A stretch of 64,000 bases of DNA from an uncultured Clostridia bacterium (lineage in GTDB: Bacteria; Bacillota; Clostridia; Oscillospirales; Acutalibacteraceae). The position numbers and the translations under genes are program-made. Shown here piece after piece: positions 25,885-35,760 of the stretch. Position 1 is the first letter of the stretch. The number at the start of each line of letters is the position of its first letter. Where the stretch lies: positions 17,114 to 81,113 of the forward strand of contig CANPVE010000011.1 in assembly GCA_947581635.1 (NCBI GenBank), written 5' to 3'. The notes under the pieces were generated by a model that saw only the letters and a program-made list of their open reading frames with translations, had not been told where the DNA came from and did not search any database.

Positions 25885-26921
25885 ATGACAGAAAAGCCAG
25901 CGCAAAGACTTGACTACATCGATGCTCTGAAAGGGCTGATGGTTGTCTTCGTTGTTCTTGGCCATGTGATAGATGGATATTTAGAGAGCGCGAAATGGCC
26001 AGAATATGAGAATGTCTTGTCATTAATATTTAATATCATTTATAGTTTTCATATGCCTTTATGCTTCATGATAAGTGGATATCTCTATCAGCTTGCGTAT
26101 ACTGATCAGAACGGCGCGGTAAAGAGAGAAAAGGTCAGAACTCATGCGATTGATTTTGCGATAATTTATATAGTTTTTTGCATTCTGTTCTGGGCGACAA
26201 AACTAGTTATGTCGGATGCAGTGAATACAGCTGTATCAGTAAAAGACATATTTATGATATGGGCTGTTCCAATGTCGAACTACTGGTATTTGTACATTTT
26301 GATTGCATTGTATTTCATTTTCTCAATAGATAGATTAAGAAATTTGAAAATTAGATATATGTTTCCGGTACTACTAGCTGTAAATGTATTAAGCAATTTG
26401 GTTCCGGGAAAAGTATGGTTTCAAGTATCTCGAATAGCATATTATTCATTGTTTTTCTATTTAGGTATGCAATACAGAAAGGATAAGAACTTTTTCATAT
26501 TCCGTAAACAGTCAAGTATGACTTGCATGGGTATTGCAGTGGTCATTATGATTCCGTTCCTCATATGCGGCAGAAAGATAAATATAATTCCAGTTGTGAA
26601 TATGATTGTGGCTTTAGGCATATCAATCGGTGTGTGGAACGCTTTAGAAAAGAACAGCAAGTTTAGTGGGGGGGGGTACTCCGCATATGCGGTATCAACA
26701 TGTTAGAGATATATGTATGTCATATTTTTATAATTGCGGGGCTGCGCCTACTACTGACCAAAATCCATATAAATACAATCTGGATCTGCATACCAGTTAA
26801 CACAATTGCAGGCTTAATATTACCGGTCACATTAAGTGAGCTGTCAAAAAGGCTGGGTATTCATAATGCGATTTTCAGGCCTTACAGCTACATTAAAGGA
26901 TTGGACAAATCTAAAAAATAG
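25885..26921 (+). CDS. Membrane acyltransferase (OafA/fucose O-acetylase type), split at a G9 tract
   Basis: The N-terminal part (273 codons to 26706) starts LDYIDALKGLMVVFVVLGHVI and has the FHMPLCFMISGYLY motif of acyltransferase family 3, with 7-8 hydrophobic helices. After the run of nine G at 26668-26676 the frame changes, and the last two helices continue in another frame to 26921 (LEIYVCHIFIIAG). One extra G (or two fewer) would give a single protein of about 345 residues, the family length. Present state: truncated, so activity is probably off. It would O-acetylate a sugar of the exopolysaccharide. Confidence 0.8.
26668..26676 (+). repeat. Poly-G (G9) tract inside the acyltransferase gene
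   Basis: Nine G in a row followed by TAC, exactly where the reading frame breaks. A second G8 tract breaks another gene of this locus at 42417. Confidence 0.9.
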
Positions 26922-26923
26922 AT

Positions 26924-27757
26924 ATGAGGAACGAGCAGATGGAGTACAGCATAAAAATTATTGTGGCAGCTCATAAGAAGAGCCCCATGCCAAAAGATAA
27001 ACTATATTTGCCTCTGCATGTAGGGGCAGCTGGGAAATTCAATAAAGATGGAACACCGGTAGATTTCGGTTATACAAGGGATGATACCGGAGACAACATT
27101 TCTGCATTGAATGCGAACTTCGGTACACAGACTGGTCTTTATTGGATTTGGAAGAACGTGGATGCTGATTATAAAGGACTGGTCCACTATCGCCGCTATT
27201 TTGTAGGCTCAAAGGCAGATAAGAAGAACATGATTGGATCAGCAATAACTTATGATGAGATCAAACCCATGTTGGGTAAGTATAAGGTTTTTACTCCCCA
27301 GAAGCGGTGGTATGTAATTGAAACGCTGTGTTCTCACTATGCACATACTCATGATGGAAAGCATTTTCAGATTGTAAAAAAGATCATCGAGAATGACTGT
27401 CCTGAATATCTTAGCGCATTAAATAAGGTGCTTAAACGTCGATGGGGCTATATGTTTAACATGATGATTCTGCAAAAGGATCTGATGGATGACTATTGTT
27501 CATGGCTGTTTAATATTCTGTTTAAGGCATATGAACAGATCAATGTGGCTGGAATGAGCGACTTTGATAAACGCTTTTGTGGAAGAATCAGCGAAATCCT
27601 ATTTGACGTATGGCTGGAGAACAAGATAGAAAGAGGTACAGTTCAGAAAAATGAGATAAAAGAACTTCCTTATATAGAAGATGTAGATTGGAGATATAAG
27701 ATTAAGGCATTCCTGAGCGCCAAGTTTACCAAGAAGAAGTACGGGAGGAGTTCATAA
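26924..27757 (+). CDS. DUF4422 glycosyltransferase-like protein
   Basis: 277 residues matching the DUF4422 family: IKIIVAAHKKSPMP, YLPLHVGAAG, TGLYWIWKN, YKGLVHYRRYF and NMMILQKDLMDDYC. Members are found in capsule/exopolysaccharide clusters and are treated as glycosyltransferases. It ends in a 1-base overlap with glf (ATAATG), so it belongs to that operon and may add galactofuranose, although this is inference. Confidence 0.85.
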   Translation: MRNEQMEYSIKIIVAAHKKSPMPKDKLYLPLHVGAAGKFNKDGTPVDFGYTRDDTGDNISALNANFGTQTGLYWIWKNVDADYKGLVHYRRYFVGSKADKKNMIGSAITYDEIKPMLGKYKVFTPQKRWYVIETLCSHYAHTHDGKHFQIVKKIIENDCPEYLSALNKVLKRRWGYMFNMMILQKDLMDDYCSWLFNILFKAYEQINVAGMSDFDKRFCGRISEILFDVWLENKIERGTVQKNEIKELPYIEDVDWRYKIKAFLSAKFTKKKYGRSS

Positions 27758-28845
27758 TGTATTTTAAATATGTTGTCGTTGGAGCCGGATTGGCTGGGAT
27801 AACGGTTGCGGAGCGGATTGCAACGCAGCTGCACGAGAAAGTGCTGGTAATCGAGAAGAGGAATCATATCGGTGGAAATGTGTATGATACATATGATGAC
27901 GCTGGTATCCTTGTGCAGATGTATGGACCACATACATTTCACACGAATGACAAAGAGGTTTTTGATTACATATGCCAGTACTGTGACTGGCATGAATATC
28001 AGCACAGGGTACTGTCCTATGTGAATGGAAACTTTGTCCCGATGCCGATTTCTTTGGAGACAATAAACCAGCTTTACAATATGAACCTCTCTGAAGACGA
28101 GATGGAAGCTTTCATTGAAAGCCGTAAAGTAAAGATTGACGAAATAAAGACCAGTGAGGACGTGGTACTGAGCCAGGGCGGCTATGACATTTATGAAAAA
28201 TTCTTTAAATACTTTACTATCAAACAGTGGGGCGTTTCACCTGCCGAATTGGACAAAACTGTAATCAGCCGTATCCCATTCCGCAAAAACAGGGATACTA
28301 GGTATTTTACAGATAAATATCAGGGGAATCCGCAGGGTGGATTTACAAAGATGTGCGAAAGAATGCTGGATCATCCTGAAATCACCGTCATGCTAAACAC
28401 GGATTATAAAGACGTGATAGATGACATTGAATATGAAAAACTTATTTATACGGGTCCTATTGATTATTTCTTCGATTATCAATTTGGGAAGCTGAAATGG
28501 CGCAGTATAAGGTTCATCTTTGAGACGCATGATTGCGAATCCTATCAGCCCGTTGCAAGCACTCGTTGGCCAATGGATTATGATTATACGAGAATCACAG
28601 AGTTTAAAAAGATGACAGGGCAGAAGAGTGATAAAACTACGATCTTGAAGGAAATCCCGTGTGATGGTGATGAGCCGTTTTATACATTCCCGACACAGGA
28701 ATGGAAAGAACTGGCGCAAAAATACCGGGATGAGGCAGAGAAAGAGCAAAACATTATCTTTCTTGGGCGTCTTGCTGAGTACAGGTATTATGATATGGAT
28801 GATGTCATAAGAAGAGCCCTGGATGTGTTTGAGGAGATAAGATGA
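27757..28845 (+). CDS. glf: UDP-galactopyranose mutase
   Basis: A 362-residue flavoenzyme with the N-terminal FAD loop VVGAGLAGITVAERIA, HIGGNVYD, YGPHTFHTND, the W-G-V segment KQWGVSPAEL, and IPFRKNRDTRYF. It converts UDP-galactopyranose to UDP-galactofuranose in the cytoplasm. The next gene overlaps its stop by 4 bases (ATGA). Confidence 0.95.
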   Translation: MYFKYVVVGAGLAGITVAERIATQLHEKVLVIEKRNHIGGNVYDTYDDAGILVQMYGPHTFHTNDKEVFDYICQYCDWHEYQHRVLSYVNGNFVPMPISLETINQLYNMNLSEDEMEAFIESRKVKIDEIKTSEDVVLSQGGYDIYEKFFKYFTIKQWGVSPAELDKTVISRIPFRKNRDTRYFTDKYQGNPQGGFTKMCERMLDHPEITVMLNTDYKDVIDDIEYEKLIYTGPIDYFFDYQFGKLKWRSIRFIFETHDCESYQPVASTRWPMDYDYTRITEFKKMTGQKSDKTTILKEIPCDGDEPFYTFPTQEWKELAQKYRDEAEKEQNIIFLGRLAEYRYYDMDDVIRRALDVFEEIR

Positions 28846-29936
28846 GGGTATTAGTGTTAACGAATGGATATCCGGATCCATCCGGAGGTAAATCCAGGAT
28901 GTTTGTTCATGTAAGGAATACCTATTACGTAAGCCATGGAATTAGCCTGGATGTATTGAACTTTTCTGCAAAACATCCGTATGAAATTGATGGTATCCAA
29001 GTGATTACAGAAAACGAATATAAACAAGGTGAGTATGATATCGCGGTATGCCATTCCTGCAATTTAAGGCACCACTATCGGTTTATGAAGAAACATGAAA
29101 AGGAATTTCGGCATATATTCTTTTTCTTTCATGGTTTTGAAATTTTGTATATGAATCATTCTTACCCAAAACCGTACCCATATCTGAAAGAAAGCAAGTG
29201 GCTGTTCAGACTTTCGAGAGAAGTATATGACCATATAAAAATAAGTATCTGGTCAAAGTATTACAAAGAATTAGCCAATAAATCACACTTTATCTTTGTG
29301 AGCAATTGGATATTTGAAAAGTTTAAGGAGAATATCATGGGGAACAAGACAGGACTCCCGGGGGGAGACAGATATACTGTTATTAACAACAGCGTAGGTA
29401 CCCCATTTCAAAATGGTAAATATGACTTCCTGTCTCCGAAAAAATATGACTGTATAACTATCCGCTCAAATTTAGACGGATCAAAATACAGCATAGACAC
29501 TGTATGTCTGATTGCCGAAAGCAATCCGGATATGAGTTTCTTGGTAATCGGAAGAGGGAACTATTTCAAATACAATAAACTGCCAGATAATATGATGCTG
29601 ATAGAGGACATACTTGGGCACGAGGAGATTCTGAGTTATCTGAACCAATCCAGATGCGCATTGATGCCGACCAGACAAGATACTCAAGGGGTAATGGCAT
29701 GTGAAATGGCAACATTAGGTATGCCGATGATAACCTCAGACATTGCGGTATGCCACGAATTTTTCGATAACATTCCGAATGTCAGGTTCTTAAAAGATGA
29801 ACAGGAAATATGCGGATTGAATGGATTGATCAAAGAGATGGAAGAACATTTTCCCTATGATAAGCCAGAAGAGTGGTTTGCCGAAAATACTATAAGAAAA
29901 GAAGTAGAGCTTATCAAACAGGAAATGACTGCATAG
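28842..29936 (+). CDS. Glycosyltransferase (GT4-like)
   Basis: 364 residues, starting VLVLTNGYPDPSGGKSRMFV. The C-terminal domain has VINNSVGTPF, FLVIGRGNYFKY, ILGHEEILSYLNQSRCALMPT and DTQGVMACEMATLGMPMITSD, a GT-B layout with the EX-type motif seen in GT4 enzymes. The donor sugar is unknown. Six G occur at 29340-29345 region (around codon 167), but the frame stays open. Confidence 0.85.
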   Translation: MRVLVLTNGYPDPSGGKSRMFVHVRNTYYVSHGISLDVLNFSAKHPYEIDGIQVITENEYKQGEYDIAVCHSCNLRHHYRFMKKHEKEFRHIFFFFHGFEILYMNHSYPKPYPYLKESKWLFRLSREVYDHIKISIWSKYYKELANKSHFIFVSNWIFEKFKENIMGNKTGLPGGDRYTVINNSVGTPFQNGKYDFLSPKKYDCITIRSNLDGSKYSIDTVCLIAESNPDMSFLVIGRGNYFKYNKLPDNMMLIEDILGHEEILSYLNQSRCALMPTRQDTQGVMACEMATLGMPMITSDIAVCHEFFDNIPNVRFLKDEQEICGLNGLIKEMEEHFPYDKPEEWFAENTIRKEVELIKQEMTA

Positions 29937-30100
29937 ACAAAATATTATCTTCCCTTATGATAATACAGTTTTCATAATACAGTTTTCCTCACCCGCTATA
30001 CCGCATAAGAGATTTCTGTTGTATTCGATGTCCTTACTGGTATTGTATTTCTGCCAGGAACAGAAGGCGGAAGGACACAACGGAAAACTCGAATGGGGAA

Positions 30101-30427
30101 ATGACGGTAAAACACCCTAAAATACTTGTGTTGTTTGACATCACAACAAGTATCCTTAACCGTATTCGAGAAGTACTGTTGGAAGTCAATCCGGATGTCG
30201 TTTTAGTCCATGGTGACACAACAGAACGTCCGGAAGGGATTTCTGCCGGCACTCTCAAGCTCATTGGAACCAGTGAGGATACGATTTATTCTGAGTTCAA
30301 GCATTTGCTGACAGATAAATCGGCCTATGACGCGATGGCAAAAGCGAGTAACCCTTACGGAGATGGGTATGCGAGTAAGAGGATAGCTGATGTGTTAGCG
30401 GGGCAGAAAAAGACAGAGGGTAGTTAA
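30101..30427 (+). pseudogene. Internally deleted UDP-GlcNAc 2-epimerase (WecB-like) remnant
   Basis: 108 codons combine three separate parts of a WecB-type epimerase: a first strand KILVLF, then DITTSILNRIREVLLEVNPD with VVLVHGDTT, then ERPEG and GTLKLIGTSEDTIYSEF to NPYGDGYASKRIADVL. About 70 and 190 family residues are missing at the two joints, including most catalytic residues, while the reading frame is kept. A normal member has about 370-390 residues. Confidence 0.85.
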
Positions 30428-31567
30428 ATGATCAACGCTTTATGTAAAAAGGCATATTTTACATTGTTCTATATTTGGTTCACGGTTAAATGCCATTTTA
30501 TTTTCGAACATGAATATCATAAAGGACAGTTAAGTTATCTGTCCCAGCATGATTATCAAGTCTGGAAGAAATCGTTTCGTAAAATGTTCCGGGATCACTA
30601 TAGGGCAAATTATGGAATAAAGAAATATATATTGATTGAACAATTTGCTAAAGCAAAAATTGAAATTATAAAGAAAACTAAATTCAGAAATAATAATGTG
30701 CCTGCTGTTGTATTGTGTGTGAGAAACGACAGGCGGCGCATAGAAATGCTGGTAAGGCACTACAGATCAATCGGTGTGGAGAAATTTATCTTCCTGGATA
30801 ACGGCTCTACGGATGGAACACTGGAATGGATGCAGGAACAGGAGGATATTGATCTCTTCACTACGAAAGACCAATACAGTTCGTTTGTGAAGGAAGCATG
30901 GATCAACCGGTTAGTCAGCTACTATGGGTTTGACCATTGGTATATACTTACTGACTCTGATGAGCTTGTTACATATATAAATATGGAGCAGCATTCCCTG
31001 GAGGATGTAATAAGGTATGCCGTAAAGAATAAGATAGAAAGAATTGAAGGCCTTACATTAGATATGTACTCAGATAAAGGTCTATTTGAAGGTGGCATCC
31101 AAGAAGCCGACATAGAGAAAGTTTACTGCTGGATGGATTCAGACAGTTACACGACCGAAAAGAGGAAGGTCTGTGGGATTGACACAGTAGCTATGGTAGG
31201 CGGACCGAGGAGTAGAAGCATGAATGTTACCCCCTCGCTTATGAAATATCCTCTCGTATGGTTCTCTGAGGGGACGATCAGCGCCGACGCACATTTTCAG
31301 TATCCTTATATTAAGATGAACTCAGCACCTTGTTATTTTGGTATACGGCATTATAAGTTCTTACCGGAAGATCAGAAAGAGTATCTTCGCAGAGCGGAGC
31401 CTGGTGCAGGCTTTTCCGCAGGGGTTGTAAAGGGCGGGTATTACAAAAAGTATATGGAGATTGGAATGAAAGAAGATGCTTCATTCATGTACCCGAATAG
31501 CATTCAATACGAGGATTCAAGTTCACTGAGCAAAATAGCGCTAATACAGCCCATTGCTTTTGATTGA
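30428..31567 (+). CDS. Glycosyltransferase (GT2/GT92-like)
   Basis: 379 residues. The GT-A core is seen as VPAVVLCVRNDRRRIEMLVRHY, IFLDNGSTDGTLEWM and WYILTDSDELVTY, which holds the metal-binding DSD. Later, HFQYPYIKMNSAPCYFGIRHYKF gives the His-rich acceptor end. The start follows AGAGGGTAGTTAA directly after the epimerase remnant. Sugar donor unknown. Confidence 0.8.
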   Translation: MINALCKKAYFTLFYIWFTVKCHFIFEHEYHKGQLSYLSQHDYQVWKKSFRKMFRDHYRANYGIKKYILIEQFAKAKIEIIKKTKFRNNNVPAVVLCVRNDRRRIEMLVRHYRSIGVEKFIFLDNGSTDGTLEWMQEQEDIDLFTTKDQYSSFVKEAWINRLVSYYGFDHWYILTDSDELVTYINMEQHSLEDVIRYAVKNKIERIEGLTLDMYSDKGLFEGGIQEADIEKVYCWMDSDSYTTEKRKVCGIDTVAMVGGPRSRSMNVTPSLMKYPLVWFSEGTISADAHFQYPYIKMNSAPCYFGIRHYKFLPEDQKEYLRRAEPGAGFSAGVVKGGYYKKYMEIGMKEDASFMYPNSIQYEDSSSLSKIALIQPIAFD

Positions 31568-31576
31568 GAGGTTCAA

Positions 31577-31899
31577 ATGATTGACAGTAAAACAAAATTA
31601 AAAGAATACCTTGTGGAAGTATCGTGATATCGAAAAATGCACATATAGGAGAGTACTGCAGGATCCATGTAGGTGTGAATATCGGTGAAAATGTAGAAGT
31701 TGGAGATCGCGTATACATTGGACCAGGAGTGAAGATCTTTAACCATTCAAAAGTAGCTGATGATATCGCAATAGGTGCTAATGCAATAGTCAATAAAAGT
31801 TTTAATGAGCCAGGTATCAGTATTGCAGGGATACCTGCAAAGAAGATCAGTGATAAGGACTCATCCAGACTGCTTTACACAGGCCGCAGAAACAGCTAA
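31577..31899 (+). pseudogene. Internally deleted serine acetyltransferase-like protein
   Basis: A head MIDSKTKLKEYLVE (31577-31627, ends TGA) is followed in an overlapping frame by the left-handed beta-helix hexapeptide repeats SKNAHIGEYCRIHVGVNI, GDRVYIGPGVKIF, IAIGANAIVNKSF and ISIAGIPAKKIS. Family members have about 160-190 residues, so the middle is lost. The second frame could be read from GTG at 31624, but it lacks the N-terminal helical domain. Confidence 0.75.
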
Positions 31900-31952
31900 G
31901 AATGAGGAAAGTAGAAACTTAGAAAAGAAATAACATCGAATGGAGAATTATT

Positions 31953-33017
31953 ATGCCGAAGATTTCAATCATCATTCCTGTATATAATGTAGAAAAATAT
32001 GTCGGGGACTGCATAAAAAGTGTAATTAAACAATCTATGACGGATATTGAACTGATCCTTGTGGATGACGGCAGTTTAGACGAAAGTGGAAAGATATGTG
32101 ACACCTATGCAGCAGAGGATTCAAGGATCAGGGTAATACATAAGAAGAATGGCGGTGTCGGTGCAGCTCGTAATGACGGGTTAAAGCAGGCATCCGGGGA
32201 CTGGGTCATTTTCTGTGATTCAGATGACTGGATGGAGCCAAATGCACTGCAGGAATTGGTTGAAGCCGGTGAAAAGAGTCATGCTGATGTTGTTTTTGGT
32301 GATGTCAATTTAGTTTACAGCGATAAAGTAAAAAGAGCTGTATTTTATAAAGATACCTTTGTTACAAAAGAAAGAGAGATCATTGATAAGCTTATAGCCG
32401 CTGATTTCTGTAAAACATATTGCTTTAATCCCTCTCAAGAAGGACCAGCATTTGGTTATGGCGGACCATGGAATAAGCTGGTGCGTCGTCAATTGCTTAT
32501 AGAAAGCAACATTACATTTGATTTACGAGTGAAAGGTATTTTCGATGACATATTATACACAGCCTATATTTTTGCAAATGCTAATATTGTTCAATATACG
32601 CATGCAGTAGTCTATAACTATCGCCAATTAGGAACGTCCATTACTCATGGCTTTAAAGGGAATCTGATTCAGATCAATTCTGCAATATTTCATTCGTGGG
32701 ATGAGTTTCTGGATAGGTATGGATCTGACGGAAGGTTTCGTAAACCGTATTTGGCAATGGTTATGAGAAGGTTCAGGAGCCTGTTTGATTATTACTTCTT
32801 TCATGATAATAATACAAAACCTCTTAAGGAACAGCTTTCTGAACTGGATTCACTCATCAAAACTGATCCGTATTGTACAGCAATAAAGGAAGCTGACAGC
32901 CATATGCTGGCTAACCGTATGGATAAGCTTTTGCAGAAGGTAGCGCGTAGCTCATCAGCAAGAACCGTGTGGCTTGCGGTTAAAGTTTATTATTCAGTAA
33001 TGCGGTTTAAAGCTTAA
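31953..33017 (+). CDS. Family 2 glycosyltransferase
   Basis: A typical 354-residue GT2 enzyme: ISIIIPVYNVEKYVGDCIKS, ELILVDDGSLDESG, NGGVGAARNDGLKQASGDWVIFCDSDDWM with the metal-binding DSDD. It starts after TGGAGAA and would add one sugar to the repeat unit on the inner membrane face. Confidence 0.93.
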   Translation: MPKISIIIPVYNVEKYVGDCIKSVIKQSMTDIELILVDDGSLDESGKICDTYAAEDSRIRVIHKKNGGVGAARNDGLKQASGDWVIFCDSDDWMEPNALQELVEAGEKSHADVVFGDVNLVYSDKVKRAVFYKDTFVTKEREIIDKLIAADFCKTYCFNPSQEGPAFGYGGPWNKLVRRQLLIESNITFDLRVKGIFDDILYTAYIFANANIVQYTHAVVYNYRQLGTSITHGFKGNLIQINSAIFHSWDEFLDRYGSDGRFRKPYLAMVMRRFRSLFDYYFFHDNNTKPLKEQLSELDSLIKTDPYCTAIKEADSHMLANRMDKLLQKVARSSSARTVWLAVKVYYSVMRFKA

Positions 33018-33043
33018 TCTTATAGCAAAGGAAGGAAGCTGGA

Positions 33044-34309
33044 ATGAGCATTAAATCTGATATAAAGAATCTCATAGGTCCTCAAAATGTAAGTCGGATT
33101 CAAACGGGTAAGGCACTGCTTAAATATATAGGTAGCAATATGCCAGGGTCCCCTGATCGCTTCACTTTAAAATCCGGTGAATGGAATGAACCGCTGGTTT
33201 TTAGTCAGCCTGGCAAGCATGTGTTTTTTGGTTATTATGATATACAGCAGATAAGCAGAAAACAGGATAAAATGCTCGTTACAATGATCCCTCTAAGGGC
33301 GGATACTCAAAAAGACAAAGCTGAACTGCAGTGGATCGATTTAGAGTCAGGAGAATACCATGCCATTAACACTACAACTGCCTGGTGCTGGCAGCAGGGA
33401 GCACGGCTGCGGTGGCATCCGTTTATGGAAGATCTTGTTCTGTACAATGATGTAGAGAAAGATCGATATGTTACCCGTCTCTATGACTTAAACAAGAGAT
33501 GTACACTGGAAGTTTTCCCAAGAGCCATGTACGATGTTTCACCAGATTTTTGCTATGGGTTATCGCTTAATTATTCAAGATTACAAAGACTACGTCCAGG
33601 CTATGGATATAATACGCTCCCTGATCATACTGTGAACGAAAAGGTCCCCGAAGGAGACGGTATTTTTCTGGTTGATCTGAAGACCGGCGAGGTAAAATGC
33701 ATAATCACCTACGAGGAATTGGTGGAAAGAACACCAGAAGCCCGAAATGAGTGGAACTATATCAACCACATTAGCATAGCTCCAGACGGGAAACATTTCA
33801 TATTCTTTCATTTGTATACCCCGGAAGTCGGCGGAAGATGGCATGCAAAGCTTTATGTAGCCAAACAAGATGGATCGGATTTGCAATGCCTGGAAGAGGA
33901 ATATATTACTTCACATTATTGCTGGAAGAATGAAAATGAGTTATTAACCACAACTGTAGGGAGAAACGGAAATCGTTCCTATTATTTTTCCTACAATATT
34001 ACAGATAAGAAACGAGTAACTGTAGACAGTGAGCATTTAACACATGACGGGCATCCGTCCTTTCTACCGGACAAGGAATATTTTATTGCTGATACATATC
34101 CGCTGAACAGATGCATGCAGCACTTATTTTCTTCGTCAATTGATGGCAGGACATATAACCCGATATGCGATCTATATTCAGATCCACGTCTATATGGAGA
34201 AAAGCGATGTGATCTGCACCCACGGATCACACCAGACGGCAGGTTTATAACTGTAGATTCTACATATAGGGAAGGAAAGCGAAACGTATTGCTTTTCCAA
34301 CACAAATAA
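33044..34309 (+). CDS. Beta-propeller-like protein of the exopolysaccharide locus
   Basis: 421 residues with repeated blade-like units ending in aspartate/tryptophan strands (LQWIDLESGEYHAI, GIFLVDLKTGEVKCI, KLYVAKQDGSDLQCL, HPRITPDGRFITVDSTY), like TolB or oligogalacturonate-lyase propellers. No signal peptide is seen. His and Asp residues are conserved in repeated HISIAPDGKHFIF-type strands. Enzymatic role unknown; it might bind or modify a uronic-acid-containing polysaccharide, which would suit the UDP-uronate genes of the locus. Confidence 0.6.
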   Translation: MSIKSDIKNLIGPQNVSRIQTGKALLKYIGSNMPGSPDRFTLKSGEWNEPLVFSQPGKHVFFGYYDIQQISRKQDKMLVTMIPLRADTQKDKAELQWIDLESGEYHAINTTTAWCWQQGARLRWHPFMEDLVLYNDVEKDRYVTRLYDLNKRCTLEVFPRAMYDVSPDFCYGLSLNYSRLQRLRPGYGYNTLPDHTVNEKVPEGDGIFLVDLKTGEVKCIITYEELVERTPEARNEWNYINHISIAPDGKHFIFFHLYTPEVGGRWHAKLYVAKQDGSDLQCLEEEYITSHYCWKNENELLTTTVGRNGNRSYYFSYNITDKKRVTVDSEHLTHDGHPSFLPDKEYFIADTYPLNRCMQHLFSSSIDGRTYNPICDLYSDPRLYGEKRCDLHPRITPDGRFITVDSTYREGKRNVLLFQHK

Positions 34310-34362
34310 TAATCATAGTCATTCTTTGAATTAGAGTGAACAAGCGGAAGGACAGTGAATTT

Positions 34363-35637
34363 ATGATAAAAGGAATCGATGGCAAAAAGAATCATATAAG
34401 GTTCACTGTAGATGGATTTCTTGAATCCATTCTGGTTATTTTAATGATATTGAACTGCAATTCTATCTACGGCCGTCTTGCAACAACTACATTCTATATT
34501 GAGGAAATGACAACTGTTCTGGTTGTACTATTATTCATTATATGCACTCAAAAAATAAATATAAAGAAAAAAGTGTTTCATTTTGTAGTAGGAGTTGAAT
34601 TGTTATCACTTCTTTATTTGCTTGCAAGATATTCATCCAGTGATAAAAGCAATTTCATATTACAATTTATTATATTTTTGCCCTGCATGGTTCTTTACCT
34701 GTCTCAAAATCGTGCTAAAAGAGGAATTTTCAGTATTTATGAGAAATTCTCCAAATATATTTTTATAATATCAACATTCTCCAGTGTTGTGTGGTTTTTA
34801 GCTGAGATAGTCCACGCAATCACTCCTAACGTTACTGTAAACATTACATGGGGTACAACACATGCTGTTCAAGGCTTCTATGGTCTTTATTTTGAAACAC
34901 AAAAGGAAAACACTTTTGGAATTTTTATGTTTAGAAATACCGGAATATTTTGCGAAGCTCCAATGCATTCGTTGGTTTTGACATTAGCCTTAATCTACGA
35001 AATGTTTTTGAATAATGGGAAAAACAAAACTCGTATTTTAATTTTATGCATATACATTGTAACAACATTTTCTTTAACCGGGATTTTATGTATTGCAATA
35101 GTGTTCTTGCTGAAATATTGGAAAAGCATACATTCTAAAAAGCGAATAGTAAGAATTCTATATTATATGGTATTTTGCGCTCTTGCAATAGGAGCGATTA
35201 TATCAGCTAATTTTCTTATTAATATAAAGTCAGGTACTGGCTCGTATACTCTCCGAATGATCGATTATATTGTTGGCATTAGAGCGTGGATGGACAATCC
35301 GATATTTGGAACAGGTTATAATGTGTTATCTAATTTATATGATTATAAAACAGCTCTAATGATTGATGCCGGGATGAATCAAAGAGGAATAGGATTTAGT
35401 AACTCCATGACAGCAATATTTGGCCAAGGAGGATTGATACTTACATTAATATATTTAACGCCTTTTGTAGTAATAATAGCTAAAAAGAAAGAAATTAATC
35501 TAAAGAGTTGGAGTATTATGATATTGACATTGCTGACTACAACTATTTTCCATGCAAGGTATGTAATCTTTTATTTTCTTGCTTTAGCTTATGTCGTTGC
35601 TTTTGAATTTGGAACCACAAAAATCGAAAAGCAATAG
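34363..35637 (+). CDS. O-antigen/exopolysaccharide polymerase (Wzy-like)
   Basis: About 424 residues, with ten or more hydrophobic helices and a large outer loop (TWGTTHAVQGFYGLYFETQKE, then NTGIFCEAPMHSLVL), the topology of Wzy polymerases. Primary sequence is too variable for firmer naming. I use the Met at 34363 (MIKGIDGKK); the frame also starts at 34336. It would join repeat units outside the membrane. Confidence 0.75.
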   Translation: MIKGIDGKKNHIRFTVDGFLESILVILMILNCNSIYGRLATTTFYIEEMTTVLVVLLFIICTQKINIKKKVFHFVVGVELLSLLYLLARYSSSDKSNFILQFIIFLPCMVLYLSQNRAKRGIFSIYEKFSKYIFIISTFSSVVWFLAEIVHAITPNVTVNITWGTTHAVQGFYGLYFETQKENTFGIFMFRNTGIFCEAPMHSLVLTLALIYEMFLNNGKNKTRILILCIYIVTTFSLTGILCIAIVFLLKYWKSIHSKKRIVRILYYMVFCALAIGAIISANFLINIKSGTGSYTLRMIDYIVGIRAWMDNPIFGTGYNVLSNLYDYKTALMIDAGMNQRGIGFSNSMTAIFGQGGLILTLIYLTPFVVIIAKKKEINLKSWSIMILTLLTTTIFHARYVIFYFLALAYVVAFEFGTTKIEKQ

Positions 35638-35760
35638 TAATTTATGTAAGCGTCCTTCCATGCACCACTAAAAAGTCAGAGTAGAATCGAGGAGGTTTAA
35701 ACATATTAGTGTGTTTACTCTTATTAATCTACATGGTTAATTCGTTCCAACAAATACTAT

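Noticed and set aside
29340..29345. A G6 tract in the glycosyltransferase gene as a third phase-variable site
   Set aside because: The frame is open through it and six G are too few to suggest frequent slippage.
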